The notes under the pieces are model-generated. The model was given only the letters and a program-made list of their open reading frames with translations. It did not search any database and was not told where the DNA came from. A stretch of 35,689 nucleotides of DNA, taken from assembly GCA_017622135.1 (NCBI GenBank), contig JAGARR010000025.1, positions 1-35,689 on the forward strand, written 5' to 3'. Below, one piece after another: positions 17,863 through 25,588 of the stretch (its first letter is position 1; each line of letters starts with the position of its first letter). The position numbers and the translations under genes were made by a program. The stretch comes from Spirochaetaceae bacterium. GTDB lineage: Bacteria; Spirochaetota; Spirochaetia; Treponematales; Treponemataceae.

Positions 17863-18894
17863 ATGAACGAAATCATACGTCCAGACATTCCCCTAGAGGA
17901 GGATGCCCAGAACCTGAGTCTGCGCCCCAAGTATCTGAATGAATTCCTGGGACAGACCATGGTGAAGGAAAATCTGGCCGTCTGCATCCAGGCGGCCAGG
18001 AGCAGGAGGGAGGCCATGGACCACCTCTTCCTCATCGGGCCGCCGGGACTGGGAAAGACCACCCTGGCCCAGATTACCGCCCAGGAGCTGGGGGCCGAAT
18101 TCAAGGTCACCAGTGCACCGGCCCTGGAAAAGCCCAAGGATCTGGCGGGCATACTTTCCACCATCAGCGAGGGAACGGTCTTCTTCATCGATGAGATCCA
18201 CCGTCTCAAGCCCGCCATTGAAGAAATGCTCTACATCGCCATGGAGGACTATGAGCTGGATTGGATTATCGGACAGGGAGCGGCCGCCCGCACCGTCCGC
18301 ATTCCCATCCCCCGGTTCACCCTAGTGGGAGCCACCACCAAGGCTGGCATGGTCTCCAGTCCCCTCATCAGCCGCTTCGGCATTGTGCAGCGGTTCAGCT
18401 TCTACAGCCCGGAGGAGCTTGCCGCCATCATCAAGCGGTCCGCCGCCATCCTTGAGGTGCAGGTGGAGGAGGATGCCGCCCTGCTGATGGCCGGCTGCTC
18501 CCGGGGAACCCCCCGCGTGGCAAACCGTGTGCTGCGCCGCATCCGGGACTTTGCACAGGTCCTGGGGACCAGTGGCACGGGATCCATCATCACCCGAAAA
18601 ATTGCGGAGCTGGGGCTCCAGCGGCTGGAAATCGACTCCCTGGGGCTGGAGCGCTACGACCGGGAAATCCTCCTTTCCATCATCCAGAATTTCGGCGGCG
18701 GCCCCGTGGGGGCGGAGACCCTGGCCATATCCATCGGGGAGTCCATGGACACCCTGGAGGACTACTACGAGCCCTATCTCATCCAGTGCGGCCTCCTGCA
18801 GCGGACTCCCCGGGGCCGCATGGTGACAGACAAGGCATACAAACATCTTGGAGTACAAGGACGACACCATGCTGACGAAAGACTTCTATTTTGA
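17863..18894 (+). CDS. ruvB: Holliday junction branch-migration ATPase RuvB
   Basis: AAA+ motor that drives branch migration with RuvA. The 343-residue protein has Walker [10 protein letters not shown] near residue 59, Walker [10 protein letters not shown] near 108, the sensor region [20 protein letters not shown] with its arginine finger, and the C-terminal winged helix ([20 protein letters not shown]). AAGGA lies about 8 nt before the ATG. Its last 26 nt overlap the start of queA. Confidence 0.98.
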   Translation: MNEIIRPDIPLEEDAQNLSLRPKYLNEFLGQTMVKENLAVCIQAARSRREAMDHLFLIGPPGLGKTTLAQITAQELGAEFKVTSAPALEKPKDLAGILSTISEGTVFFIDEIHRLKPAIEEMLYIAMEDYELDWIIGQGAAARTVRIPIPRFTLVGATTKAGMVSSPLISRFGIVQRFSFYSPEELAAIIKRSAAILEVQVEEDAALLMAGCSRGTPRVANRVLRRIRDFAQVLGTSGTGSIITRKIAELGLQRLEIDSLGLERYDREILLSIIQNFGGGPVGAETLAISIGESMDTLEDYYEPYLIQCGLLQRTPRGRMVTDKAYKHLGVQGRHHADERLLF

Positions 18895-19951
18895 CCTGCC
18901 CCCAGAGCTCATCGCCCAGCACCCGCCCGAAGTCCGGGGACAGGATAGACTGATGCTCTTGGACCGGGCCACCGGCTCCATCCTCCACCGGCAGATGGCA
19001 GACCTTCCCGAATTCATTCCCGCCGATGCCCTGATGGTGTTCAACAACTCCAGGGTCCGCCGTTCCCGTGTCTATGGCATCAAGGACAGCACGGGCCGGG
19101 AGGTGGAATTCCTGTTCCTCCAGCCCCTGGGTCTCGGCAGTCTCCCGGAAGGAGCCCCCGCCCTTCCCGCCGGCACCTGCTGCCTTTGGAAGACCATGGT
19201 GAAGAACGCCAAGAAGCAGAAGAGCGGCCACCAGTACAGCTTTAGCGACGGCACGGTGGCCACCATCATCCCCAATCCCACCGACACCGGCACCGAATTC
19301 CGCACCCTGGCCTTCCCCATCCCCATCACGGAGGAATGGTTCGAGGCCAACGGCCACATTCCCCTGCCCCCCTACATCCGCCGGGAGGACACGGAGGAGG
19401 ACGGCCAGCGCTACCAGAACATCTACGCCACCGAGACCGGCTCCGCCGCCTGCCCCACCGCCGGCCTCCACTTCACCCAAGAAATGCTGGACACCCTTGA
19501 CAGGGCGGGAATACAGCGGGCCTGGGTCACCCTCCATGTAGGGTTGGGAACCTTCCTGCCGGTACGCTCGGAACGGCTGGAGGACCACAAAATGCACCAA
19601 GAGACCTATTCCATCAGCCAGGAGACCGCCCAGGCTGTCACCCAGGCCAAGGGGGAGGGCCGTCCCATTGTGGCGGTGGGCACCACCTCCGTGCGTACCC
19701 TAGAGTCAGCCTGGAACCGCCAGAGCCAGCAGCTGGAGGCAGGAATGGGAGCCACCAGCATCTTCATCTACCCCGGCTACCGCTTCGGTGTGGTAGACAA
19801 GCTGTTCACCAACTTCCACACCCCGGAGTCCACCCTGCTGATGCTGGTAAGCGCCTTTGCCGGCAGGGAGCGGATTCTGGCTGCCTACCGGGAGGCCGTG
19901 GAGTGCCGCTACCGATTCTTCTCCTATGGGGATGCCATGCTGATTCTGTAG
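18869..19951 (+). CDS. queA: tRNA preQ1(34) S-adenosylmethionine ribosyltransferase-isomerase
   Basis: Converts preQ1 at tRNA position 34 into epoxyqueuosine using the ribosyl part of SAM. The 360-residue product contains [28 protein letters not shown] near residue 55, the conserved [13 protein letters not shown] segment near 191 and [14 protein letters not shown] near 220, with [13 protein letters not shown] near the end. The ATG at 18869 lies inside the ruvB 3' end. Length is in the normal range. No other queuosine gene is in the window. Confidence 0.97.
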   Translation: MLTKDFYFDLPPELIAQHPPEVRGQDRLMLLDRATGSILHRQMADLPEFIPADALMVFNNSRVRRSRVYGIKDSTGREVEFLFLQPLGLGSLPEGAPALPAGTCCLWKTMVKNAKKQKSGHQYSFSDGTVATIIPNPTDTGTEFRTLAFPIPITEEWFEANGHIPLPPYIRREDTEEDGQRYQNIYATETGSAACPTAGLHFTQEMLDTLDRAGIQRAWVTLHVGLGTFLPVRSERLEDHKMHQETYSISQETAQAVTQAKGEGRPIVAVGTTSVRTLESAWNRQSQQLEAGMGATSIFIYPGYRFGVVDKLFTNFHTPESTLLMLVSAFAGRERILAAYREAVECRYRFFSYGDAMLIL

Positions 19952-19954
19952 GGA

Positions 19955-20107
19955 ATGGATAGGGAATGTAATTTATTATATACCACAAAGAGTGTTTTTC
20001 TTACGGCAGAAAAGCTTCCCATTGATTCTGCACAGCTGATCAAGGAGGCCGATGAAGAAATGTACCAGAAAAAGGCCCAGTGGAAGATTCGCCTGCAGAA
20101 GACATAA
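19955..20107 (+). pseudogene. C-terminal remnant of a GGDEF-domain protein
   Basis: A 50-codon frame that begins with an ATG right after queA and ends in TAA. The segment IDSAQLIKEADEEMYQKKAQ matches the end of a diguanylate cyclase GGDEF domain, where a helix of the form ALIKxADxAMYxAK closes the fold. The catalytic GGDEF part is absent, so it cannot make cyclic-di-GMP. The first ten residues look random. It is the stub left after a deletion. Confidence 0.65.
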
Positions 20108-20166
20108 GCTTGGCTGGCAGAAATCCTTGGGCTTGCAATCCGAGATTTTTTCAATACAATTTTCCC

Positions 20167-20235
20167 ATTGTCAACTTTAGTTCTTTGTTAAAAAGATTAT
20201 TTTTTTTCTCAAAGAAAATGGTTTTAGTTGACAAT
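20167..20235. repeat. Nested inverted repeat upstream of perR
   Basis: ATTGTCAACT (20167-20176) and AGTTGACAAT (20226-20235) are perfect inverted copies. Inside them CTTTG and CAAAG form a second pair around a T-rich centre. The right arm contains the -35 of the perR promoter. It could be an operator dyad, a DNA-looping site or the end of a small mobile element. Confidence 0.5.
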
Positions 20236-20256
20236 AGAGTTTTCATTCTATATCAT
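20228..20256 (+). promoter_or_regulatory. Promoter of perR
   Basis: A perfect TTGACA, a 17-nt spacer and TATCAT. The predicted transcription start is near 20263, giving a leader of about 43 nt. Confidence 0.75.
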
Positions 20257-20258
20257 AT

Positions 20259-20273
20259 TTACAATTATTACAA
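20259..20273 (+). promoter_or_regulatory. Candidate PerR box
   Basis: TTACAATTATTACAA matches the Bacillus-type PerR consensus TTATAATTATTATAA at 13 of 15 positions. It starts 2 nt after the -10 and covers the predicted transcription start, a position where repressor binding would block initiation. This points to autoregulation by the downstream gene. Confidence 0.6.
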
Positions 20274-20305
20274 TTTTATAGTAAAGGGAAATAGGAAGCA
20301 GTACA

Positions 20306-20749
20306 ATGAAGTTGATGTTGACAGAAAAGGAGATGACAGACAGGATTGTTGCCTGCGGAATTCGCCCTTCCTTGCAGCGTATCCATATTTACCGTTATCT
20401 CTGCACTACCTCAGCCCATCCCACAGCCGAGTCGGTTTATTCCGCCTTGGTGACAGAAATTCCAACACTGTCCAGGACAACCGTATACAACACCCTCAAG
20501 CTGTTCCACCAGCACAAACTGGTGGAGACCATCACCATTGAGAACGAGGAGCTGCGCTACGATGCCGACACCAGCGACCACCTGCACTTCAAGTGCAATT
20601 GCTGCGGCCATGTCAGCGACGTTCCCTACGAGGAGACCTCGAAGATCTACAAGACCTTTGCCCGAAAGCTTCCCGCAGGATTCTCCCTGTCAAAGATTCA
20701 GACCTGCATCTGGGGAACCTGCGCCCAGTGCACGGTGGAGGAGGCCTAG
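20306..20749 (+). CDS. perR: Fur-family peroxide-responsive regulator, PerR type
   Basis: DNA-binding metal-dependent repressor. The 147-residue protein has a winged-helix domain with SLQRIHIYRYL and SRTTVYNTLKLF (recognition helix), then a dimerisation domain with DTSDHLHFKC. AHPTA places a His at residue 38, equivalent to the oxidisable His37 of Bacillus PerR, and DHLH supplies the other His residues of the regulatory site. Two CxxC pairs (CNCCGH and CAQC) form the structural zinc site. The box on its own promoter supports PerR over Fur or Zur. The start may be 20306 or the ATG 9 nt later; AGGAAG lies upstream of both. Confidence 0.82.
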   Translation: MKLMLTEKEMTDRIVACGIRPSLQRIHIYRYLCTTSAHPTAESVYSALVTEIPTLSRTTVYNTLKLFHQHKLVETITIENEELRYDADTSDHLHFKCNCCGHVSDVPYEETSKIYKTFARKLPAGFSLSKIQTCIWGTCAQCTVEEA

Positions 20750-20797
20750 CAGTCTTCCTGCAGAAGGCAAAAATATCTTCACGTTTCTTCCAGAAAA

Positions 20798-20841
20798 AGG
20801 ACATCCACCGAACAGCAGCACTGTGGATGTCCTCGTTTTTT
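20798..20841 (+). terminator. Rho-independent terminator after perR
   Basis: AGGACATCCAC and GTGGATGTCCT form a perfect 11-bp stem with a 14-nt loop, followed by CG and a run of six T. It separates perR from the ankyrin gene. Confidence 0.9.
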
Positions 20842-20894
20842 AAACACCTTAACTCCAACTTATTTTTGTTCGATACAATAATGTAGGAGTTTTT

Positions 20895-23735
20895 ATGCGT
20901 ATTTTTTCATTGTTTCTGGGACTGACCCTTTGCGCCCTTGTGCTGGCGACCTCCTGTACCAGTACAGAACCGGCATCTGTCCAGGAGCCGCAGCCCCAAA
21001 AGAAGCCAAAGACAATCCAGGACATGATCCTTGCAGGACAATATGATGATGTCAAGGAATCCCTCCAGATTCAGCAGAACATCGATGCAGTGGACGAAAA
21101 GGGCAACACCGTCCTTCATGCGGCCGCCATGGCCAACAACGATGAGCTGGTGACCCTCTTCATCTCCATGGGAGCCTCCACCGAGCTTAAGAACAACGAC
21201 AGCGACACCGCCCTCCATCTGGCTGTGAAAAACCACAGCGTCAAGGCGGCCCAAACCCTTTCCGCCGTGGACAGCGACATCTTTGCCATGGATGCCTCCG
21301 GAAAGACGGCCCTGGAGCTGGGCATGGAGAATGGCACTGAATTCTTCGACGCCATGATCACCACCAGAACAGGACAGCTGCAGGACACTATGGGCCGCAC
21401 CATCATCCATTACTTTGTGGAGTCCAGGAACCAGAGCGCCCTTGAGTATGCAATCCGCAAGAAGATTCCCCTCTCCGTTCCCGACAACAATGGCGACACA
21501 CCCCTCCAGTACGCCTTTCAAAACCACCATGATATAGACAGCATCAGGATGGCCTCCACCCTCCTGCTGAACGGAGCAAAGCCCTTGGGCGGACCCTACA
21601 CCTACTTCGAAAAGGCCACCACCTCCCGCAACCCCACCCTACGGCTGGAGGACGGTCAGACCCCCCTGCACCTGTCCAGCATCCAGAACCATGTGGGCAT
21701 CACGGGCATACTGCTGGAGCAGAAGGCGAACATCTCCGCCCAGGACATCTCCGGCTCCACCCCCCTCCACGAGTCCATCCGCTACGGAAACCTGGAGAAC
21801 GCCCGTCTATTGTTGGAGGCGGGGGCAAAGGTGAACGCCCAGGACAACCTGGGAAAGACCCCCATCCTGCTGATTGTACCCAAAAAGAACCAGGCCGACC
21901 TCTACAGCCTACTCTTGACCTACAAGGCCAATGTGAACGTAAAGGACATGTACGGAGACTCGGTGCTCCATGTAGCCACCATGAGTGGCGCTGAGGACAA
22001 GACCCTGAATCAGCTGATTCTGGCAGGAGCCGACATCAACGAGCGCAACAAGGAGGGAGTCACGCCCCTGGCACTGGCAGTTGACTACCGCAAGACCTCC
22101 ATTATCCAGTTCTACATTGGAGCGGGAGCCGACATCCACGCCGAGGACAACATGGGGAACACGCCCCTCACCCGGTCCCTGAAAGCCGGCCCCGACATGA
22201 CCAAGAAGGTGCTGATTCCCAACAACGCCTTCAGCCGCGACTCCTACGGAAACACCGCCTACCATCTGGCAATCCTCACGGCAGAGCCGGCCCTGGTACT
22301 GGAGGAAGAGGCAAAGTCCGACACCCCCGTGGCCGACGACCTCACCATGAACCTGGAGTACATCTACAGCCTCAACAAGGAGATAAATTCCCGCAACAGG
22401 AACGGAGACACGCCCCTTTCACTGGCGGTGCAGCGGAATATCCAGCGGGCCGGCGAGTTTCTCCTGAATCGAGGCGCCGACGTATTCTCCGCCAACAACA
22501 GCGACTACTCCCCCCTGCGGCTGGTGCTGGAATCCAGCAACCACAGTGGCAACTGGTTGTTGAACTCCAAGGTCATCCAGGCCACCGACGGCAGCGGCAA
22601 TACCCCCCTCCACTATGCCGCCGAATGGAAGCTGGTGAACGCAATCAACCTGCTGGTGGAAAAGGGAGCCGACACCAACGCCAGGAACGCAAACGGAGAG
22701 ACACCGCTGTACAACGGTGTGAAGATGGACAGTCCCGCCGTCATTGAGGCCCTGGTGGTCAAGGGAGCCCAGTACGACACCAGGGACTACCTGGGGAACA
22801 CTCCCCTCCACGCCTGTGTCCGCTGGGACAGCATAAACGCCATCAAGCGGCTCTTTGTGTTGGGAGCAAACCTCAATGCCCAAAATATCGCAGGAAAGAG
22901 TCCCCTGGCAGAAGCAGCCCGCACCGGAAAGACCGAGATGGCAAAGCTCCTGATCGACCACGGCGCCAACATCAACGCCGCAGACGAGACTGGACGCACC
23001 GTCCTCATGGATGCCATCCAGAACGGCAACCAGGAGCTGGTGTCCATCCTGCTGAACAAGGGAGCCTCCCCCATCCTCCAGGAAATGAACGGACGCAACG
23101 CCTTCCACGAAGCGGCCCTGGCAGGCGACCCCCAGATACTGAACATAGTACGAATGGCTGGCGGCGACCCCATGTCCCGGGACAAGGACGGCAACACCCC
23201 CCTGTCCATGGTATTCGGCAAGGGAGAGCATGCCATCAAGGCCGTCCTTGGCTCCAACCTGAACCTCAGCGACTCCTATGGAAACTCCCCCATCCACGTG
23301 GCCGTCACCTCCAATGTGGAGCCAGCCACCCTGGACATGCTTTTGACCACCAGATACCCGGTGAACAGGCGTAACAGCTCAGGAAGCACACCCATAACTC
23401 TGGCAGTGGCCCAGGGCAACCTTCCCCTGGCATCCCTGCTGCTGCGGTACGGTGCCGATCCCTTCATCTCCGACAATACGGGCGAGTGTGCCGTATCCCT
23501 GGCACTGAAGGGCAACCAGGACATCCTTGACCAGCTGGTAAAGCAGGCACGTACCAAGGCGGACATCTCCGGTGAGGGTATCCTTCACTACGCCGCCCGA
23601 ATCAGCGACCAGGAGACCATCAAACGGCTGCTGTCCATGGGCCTCAGCAAGAACCAGAAGAGTCTGGCTGGCGAGCGGCCCTACGACATCGCCATCAGAT
23701 GGAACCGGCCGGACATCGCTGCCCTCCTCCACTAG
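20895..23735 (+). CDS. Large ankyrin-repeat lipoprotein
   Basis: A secreted, lipid-anchored protein made almost wholly of ankyrin repeats. Residues 1-17 are a signal sequence with the lipobox-like LVLATSC; the Cys would be acylated. From about residue 45 to the end there are roughly 25 repeats of about 33 residues of the form G-N-T-P-L-H-x-A-x3-N, for example DGQTPLHLSSIQNH, DISGSTPLHESIRYGN and GSGNTPLHYAAEW. No enzymatic domain is seen. AGGAG lies 5 nt before the ATG. Such proteins bind other proteins; the partner is unknown. The gene is isolated by a terminator on the left. Confidence 0.9.
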   Translation: MRIFSLFLGLTLCALVLATSCTSTEPASVQEPQPQKKPKTIQDMILAGQYDDVKESLQIQQNIDAVDEKGNTVLHAAAMANNDELVTLFISMGASTELKNNDSDTALHLAVKNHSVKAAQTLSAVDSDIFAMDASGKTALELGMENGTEFFDAMITTRTGQLQDTMGRTIIHYFVESRNQSALEYAIRKKIPLSVPDNNGDTPLQYAFQNHHDIDSIRMASTLLLNGAKPLGGPYTYFEKATTSRNPTLRLEDGQTPLHLSSIQNHVGITGILLEQKANISAQDISGSTPLHESIRYGNLENARLLLEAGAKVNAQDNLGKTPILLIVPKKNQADLYSLLLTYKANVNVKDMYGDSVLHVATMSGAEDKTLNQLILAGADINERNKEGVTPLALAVDYRKTSIIQFYIGAGADIHAEDNMGNTPLTRSLKAGPDMTKKVLIPNNAFSRDSYGNTAYHLAILTAEPALVLEEEAKSDTPVADDLTMNLEYIYSLNKEINSRNRNGDTPLSLAVQRNIQRAGEFLLNRGADVFSANNSDYSPLRLVLESSNHSGNWLLNSKVIQATDGSGNTPLHYAAEWKLVNAINLLVEKGADTNARNANGETPLYNGVKMDSPAVIEALVVKGAQYDTRDYLGNTPLHACVRWDSINAIKRLFVLGANLNAQNIAGKSPLAEAARTGKTEMAKLLIDHGANINAADETGRTVLMDAIQNGNQELVSILLNKGASPILQEMNGRNAFHEAALAGDPQILNIVRMAGGDPMSRDKDGNTPLSMVFGKGEHAIKAVLGSNLNLSDSYGNSPIHVAVTSNVEPATLDMLLTTRYPVNRRNSSGSTPITLAVAQGNLPLASLLLRYGADPFISDNTGECAVSLALKGNQDILDQLVKQARTKADISGEGILHYAARISDQETIKRLLSMGLSKNQKSLAGERPYDIAIRWNRPDIAALLH

Positions 23736-23784
23736 GAGTGAGAAAATGAATCTGCGTTGATTTGATTTGATTGACGTGGATTCA

Positions 23785-23802
23785 GGTGGCTCAATCTCCA
23801 CC
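23785..23802 (+). repeat. Small dyad after the ankyrin gene
   Basis: GGTGG and CCACC are separated by 8 nt, about 50 nt past the stop. There is no T-tract, so it is at best a weak terminator. It also lies just beyond the 3' end of the convergent trpR-like gene. Confidence 0.25.
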
Positions 23803-23813
23803 GCAATAGAAAA

Positions 23814-24122
23814 TTAGGGGTGAGAAGCCCCATCAAGAAGGGCAGCCCGTTCCAGCATGGCTCGGAAGGCGCTGCCCTCTTTTTTCAGCTCCTTGGAACC
23901 ACGGGTAATCTTGCACAGACTCATGCCGAACATCCGGGCAATCTCACGCTGGGTGGTTCCCCGGTCAATCTCCTTCACCAAAAGCCACCGCTTAACCATG
24001 TCCTGAAGCTCCGAGGGAGTGAAGAGGCAGCAAAAGAAATCCTGAATGAGAACGGCATCGTTGGTACCAGCCAGAAGTGCACACACCTCCGCCAGTCCAT
24101 CCTGCTCTAGCTTTTCGTCCAT
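23814..24122 (-). CDS. TrpR/YerC-family transcriptional regulator
   Basis: A 102-residue helical DNA-binding protein. LFTPSELQDMVKRWLLVKEI followed by TQREIARMFGMSLCKITRGS reproduces the Trp-repressor helix-turn-helix, where the E. coli protein has [20 protein letters not shown]. Family knowledge: members include the tryptophan repressor and the YerC group, so the ligand cannot be read from sequence; no trp genes are near. It lies just after tatD on the same strand but has its own promoter. There is no Shine-Dalgarno sequence, in agreement with a leaderless message. Confidence 0.85.
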   Translation of the reverse strand: MDEKLEQDGLAEVCALLAGTNDAVLIQDFFCCLFTPSELQDMVKRWLLVKEIDRGTTQREIARMFGMSLCKITRGSKELKKEGSAFRAMLERAALLDGASHP

Positions 24123-24128
24123 GATGAT

Positions 24129-24157
24129 ATTGTATAGAGAAACAGGGAAAATGGCAA
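24129..24157 (-). promoter_or_regulatory. Promoter of the trpR-like gene, predicted leaderless
   Basis: TTGCCA, 17-nt spacer and TACAAT on the minus strand. The -10 is followed by six bases (ATCATC) and then the ATG, which sets the start of transcription on the A of the start codon. Confidence 0.65.
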
Positions 24158-24170
24158 CGGCACCACCACC

Positions 24171-25061
24171 CTAAAGCCTGAACAGCTCCCTGACATTCCC
24201 GTCCACCAGCATAGACAGGGCCTCTGGCGTGGTCTGAAGCACCTCAGCCACAAAATTATAGGTATGCTCCACCAATGCAGGAGAATTCACCGCGCCACGG
24301 TGAGGCACGGGAGCCAAATAAGGGGCATCAGTCTCCAGAAGCAACCGGTCACCGGGAATGTAGCGGATAAGCTCCTCCATCTCCCACATGCGGGACTTCT
24401 TGGTGTAGGTGACCGCTCCAGAAAGGGAAATATACCAGCCCCGGTCCAGGAATCCCTTCGCCTCATTCTTGCCGTAGGAATAACAATGGATGATTCCCCG
24501 GTCATAGCCCACGTTCTTGATACAATCCAAGGTACCTTCAAAGGCATCCCGTGAATGAACGATTACCGGCAGCTCCAGGCTTCTAGCCAGCTCCAGCTGC
24601 ATCTGGAACAATTCCTCCTCTCCGTGGAACACCTCGGCAGTAAAATTGTCCTCACAGCGGTTGTCCACCCCGGATGGATTCCAGTGATGGTCAAGGCCAC
24701 ACTCACCCAGAGCCACAAGCTTTCCCTGTCCAAAGCCACAGAAATCAGGGGCGGCCAACACCTGCTCCATGGCGGACTGCAAAATCTTCAGCTGGTTGAA
24801 CCGGTCCAAGATGGCTTCCTCCGCCGGCCAGATTCCAGCGGAAAAATACAGCATCCCCGCCGCCTTCTCTCGAACAGAGCCGTCGCCAATAGCATCCACC
24901 AGCTCCCTTGCCTTCTGCCCTCGTACAAAGAGGTCGTCGCACCTGGTACCAATGTCCAGCCCAAAGCAGGCGTCCCTCGCCACCATGGACTCCAAGGCGG
25001 CAGGCACATCAAGGCCTCGCTCCCAAAGATGATGAAGATGAAAGTGAGTGTCTGAAAACAT
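24171..25061 (-). CDS. tatD: TatD-family metal-dependent DNase
   Basis: Metal-dependent hydrolase of the amidohydrolase fold with nuclease activity in known members. The 296-residue protein has the metal ligands in order: DTHFHL at 4-9, LGECGLDHH near 117, LPVIVHSRDAF near 168, IIHCYSYG near 190 and LLLETDAPYLAP near 239. Extra residues between 55 and 115 make it longer than the usual 260. AGGAAT lies 8 nt before the ATG, and a TATAAT about 30 nt upstream may belong to its promoter. tRNA-Pro lies directly upstream on the same strand. Confidence 0.94.
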   Translation of the reverse strand: MFSDTHFHLHHLWERGLDVPAALESMVARDACFGLDIGTRCDDLFVRGQKARELVDAIGDGSVREKAAGMLYFSAGIWPAEEAILDRFNQLKILQSAMEQVLAAPDFCGFGQGKLVALGECGLDHHWNPSGVDNRCEDNFTAEVFHGEEELFQMQLELARSLELPVIVHSRDAFEGTLDCIKNVGYDRGIIHCYSYGKNEAKGFLDRGWYISLSGAVTYTKKSRMWEMEELIRYIPGDRLLLETDAPYLAPVPHRGAVNSPALVEHTYNFVAEVLQTTPEALSMLVDGNVRELFRL

Positions 25062-25102
25062 GATCAGGATTCCTAGAAGATGATTATATTATAGTACAAT
25101 TG

Positions 25103-25175
25103 TCGGGTAGGCGGGATTTGAACCCGCGACCTCTAAGTCCCGAACCTAGCACGCTACCAGCTGCGCTACTACCCG
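25103..25175 (-). tRNA. tRNA-Pro (anticodon CGG)
   Basis: The minus strand folds into a cloverleaf: acceptor CGGGTAG/CTACCCG, anticodon stem CTAGG/CTTAG with loop TTCGGGA, and T arm GCGGGTTCAAATCCCGC. The anticodon CGG reads CCG. Discriminator A; CCA is not encoded. Its 5' end directly abuts the T-tract of the preceding terminator. Confidence 0.9.
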
Positions 25176-25206
25176 AAAAAAAAGCCCATCCTTTCGAATG
25201 GGCTTT
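25176..25206 (-). terminator. Terminator between tRNA-Asp and tRNA-Pro
   Basis: On the minus strand AAAGCCCAT and ATGGGCTTT form a 9-bp stem followed by a run of T. It follows tRNA-Asp by 2 nt and ends at the first base of tRNA-Pro. Confidence 0.85.
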
Positions 25207-25208
25207 AG

Positions 25209-25282
25209 CGGGAGCGACGGGGCTTGAACCCGCGATCTTCGGCTTGACAGGCCGACGCGATAACCAGCTTCGCTACGCCCCC
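25209..25282 (-). tRNA. tRNA-Asp (anticodon GTC)
   Basis: Acceptor GGGGGCG/CGCTCCC (one G-T pair), anticodon stem TCGGC/GCCGA with loop CTGTCAA, and T arm CGGGTTCAAGCCCCG. The anticodon GTC identifies aspartate. Discriminator G; CCA is not encoded. Confidence 0.93.
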
Positions 25283-25294
25283 GTGATGTTTAAG

Positions 25295-25323
25295 AATATA
25301 CCACAGGACTTGATTTGTGTCAA
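25295..25323 (-). promoter_or_regulatory. Promoter of tRNA-Asp
   Basis: Perfect TTGACA, 17-nt spacer and TATATT with extended element TGTGGTATATT on the minus strand. The mature tRNA starts 12 nt after the -10. Confidence 0.8.
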
Positions 25324-25366
25324 GATGTTTTTTTTGTAAAACAAATTTTTTCTCAACTTTTTTCCC

Positions 25367-25395
25367 TTGCATTTATCTTTGGATTGCTATATCAT
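25367..25395 (+). promoter_or_regulatory. Promoter of tRNA-Leu
   Basis: TTGCAT, 17-nt spacer and TATCAT. The mature tRNA starts 10 nt after the -10. Confidence 0.65.
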
Positions 25396-25405
25396 GTCTT
25401 GAGTT

Positions 25406-25490
25406 GCCGGAATGGTGAAATTGGTAGACACAAGGGACTTAAAATCCCTCGGATGAATAATCCGTGCCGGTTCGACCCCGGTTTCCGGCA
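25406..25490 (+). tRNA. tRNA-Leu (anticodon TAA)
   Basis: Class II tRNA with acceptor GCCGGAA/TTCCGGC, anticodon stem AGGGA/TCCCT around CTTAAAA, and a long variable arm (CGGATGAATAATCCG). The anticodon TAA reads leucine TTA and TTG codons. Discriminator A; CCA is not encoded. It is divergent from tRNA-Asp. Confidence 0.95.
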
Positions 25491-25493
25491 AGG

Positions 25494-25531
25494 ACGCATT
25501 GCTGCAATGGAGTGGCAATGCGTTTTTTTTT
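25494..25531 (+). terminator. Terminator of tRNA-Leu
   Basis: ACGCATTGC and GCAATGCGT form a perfect 9-bp stem, 3 nt past the tRNA, followed by nine T. Confidence 0.93.
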
Positions 25532-25551
25532 CGCTTAGAAAACCACACTGC

Positions 25552-25584
25552 AAAAAAAGGACTGGAGAAATCCAGTCCTTTTTT
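25552..25584 (-). terminator. Bidirectional terminator of the long rpsP operon
   Basis: GGACTGGA and TCCAGTCC form a perfect stem with a GAAA loop, flanked by seven A on the left and six T on the right. It ends the minus-strand operon 4 nt after the last stop and may back up the tRNA-Leu terminator on the other strand. Confidence 0.9.
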
Positions 25585-25588
25585 CATA

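Noticed and set aside
19967..19990. Promoter-like TGTGGTATATAAT on the minus strand after queA
   Set aside because: No fitting -35 and it would only drive antisense transcription into queA; noted but not called.
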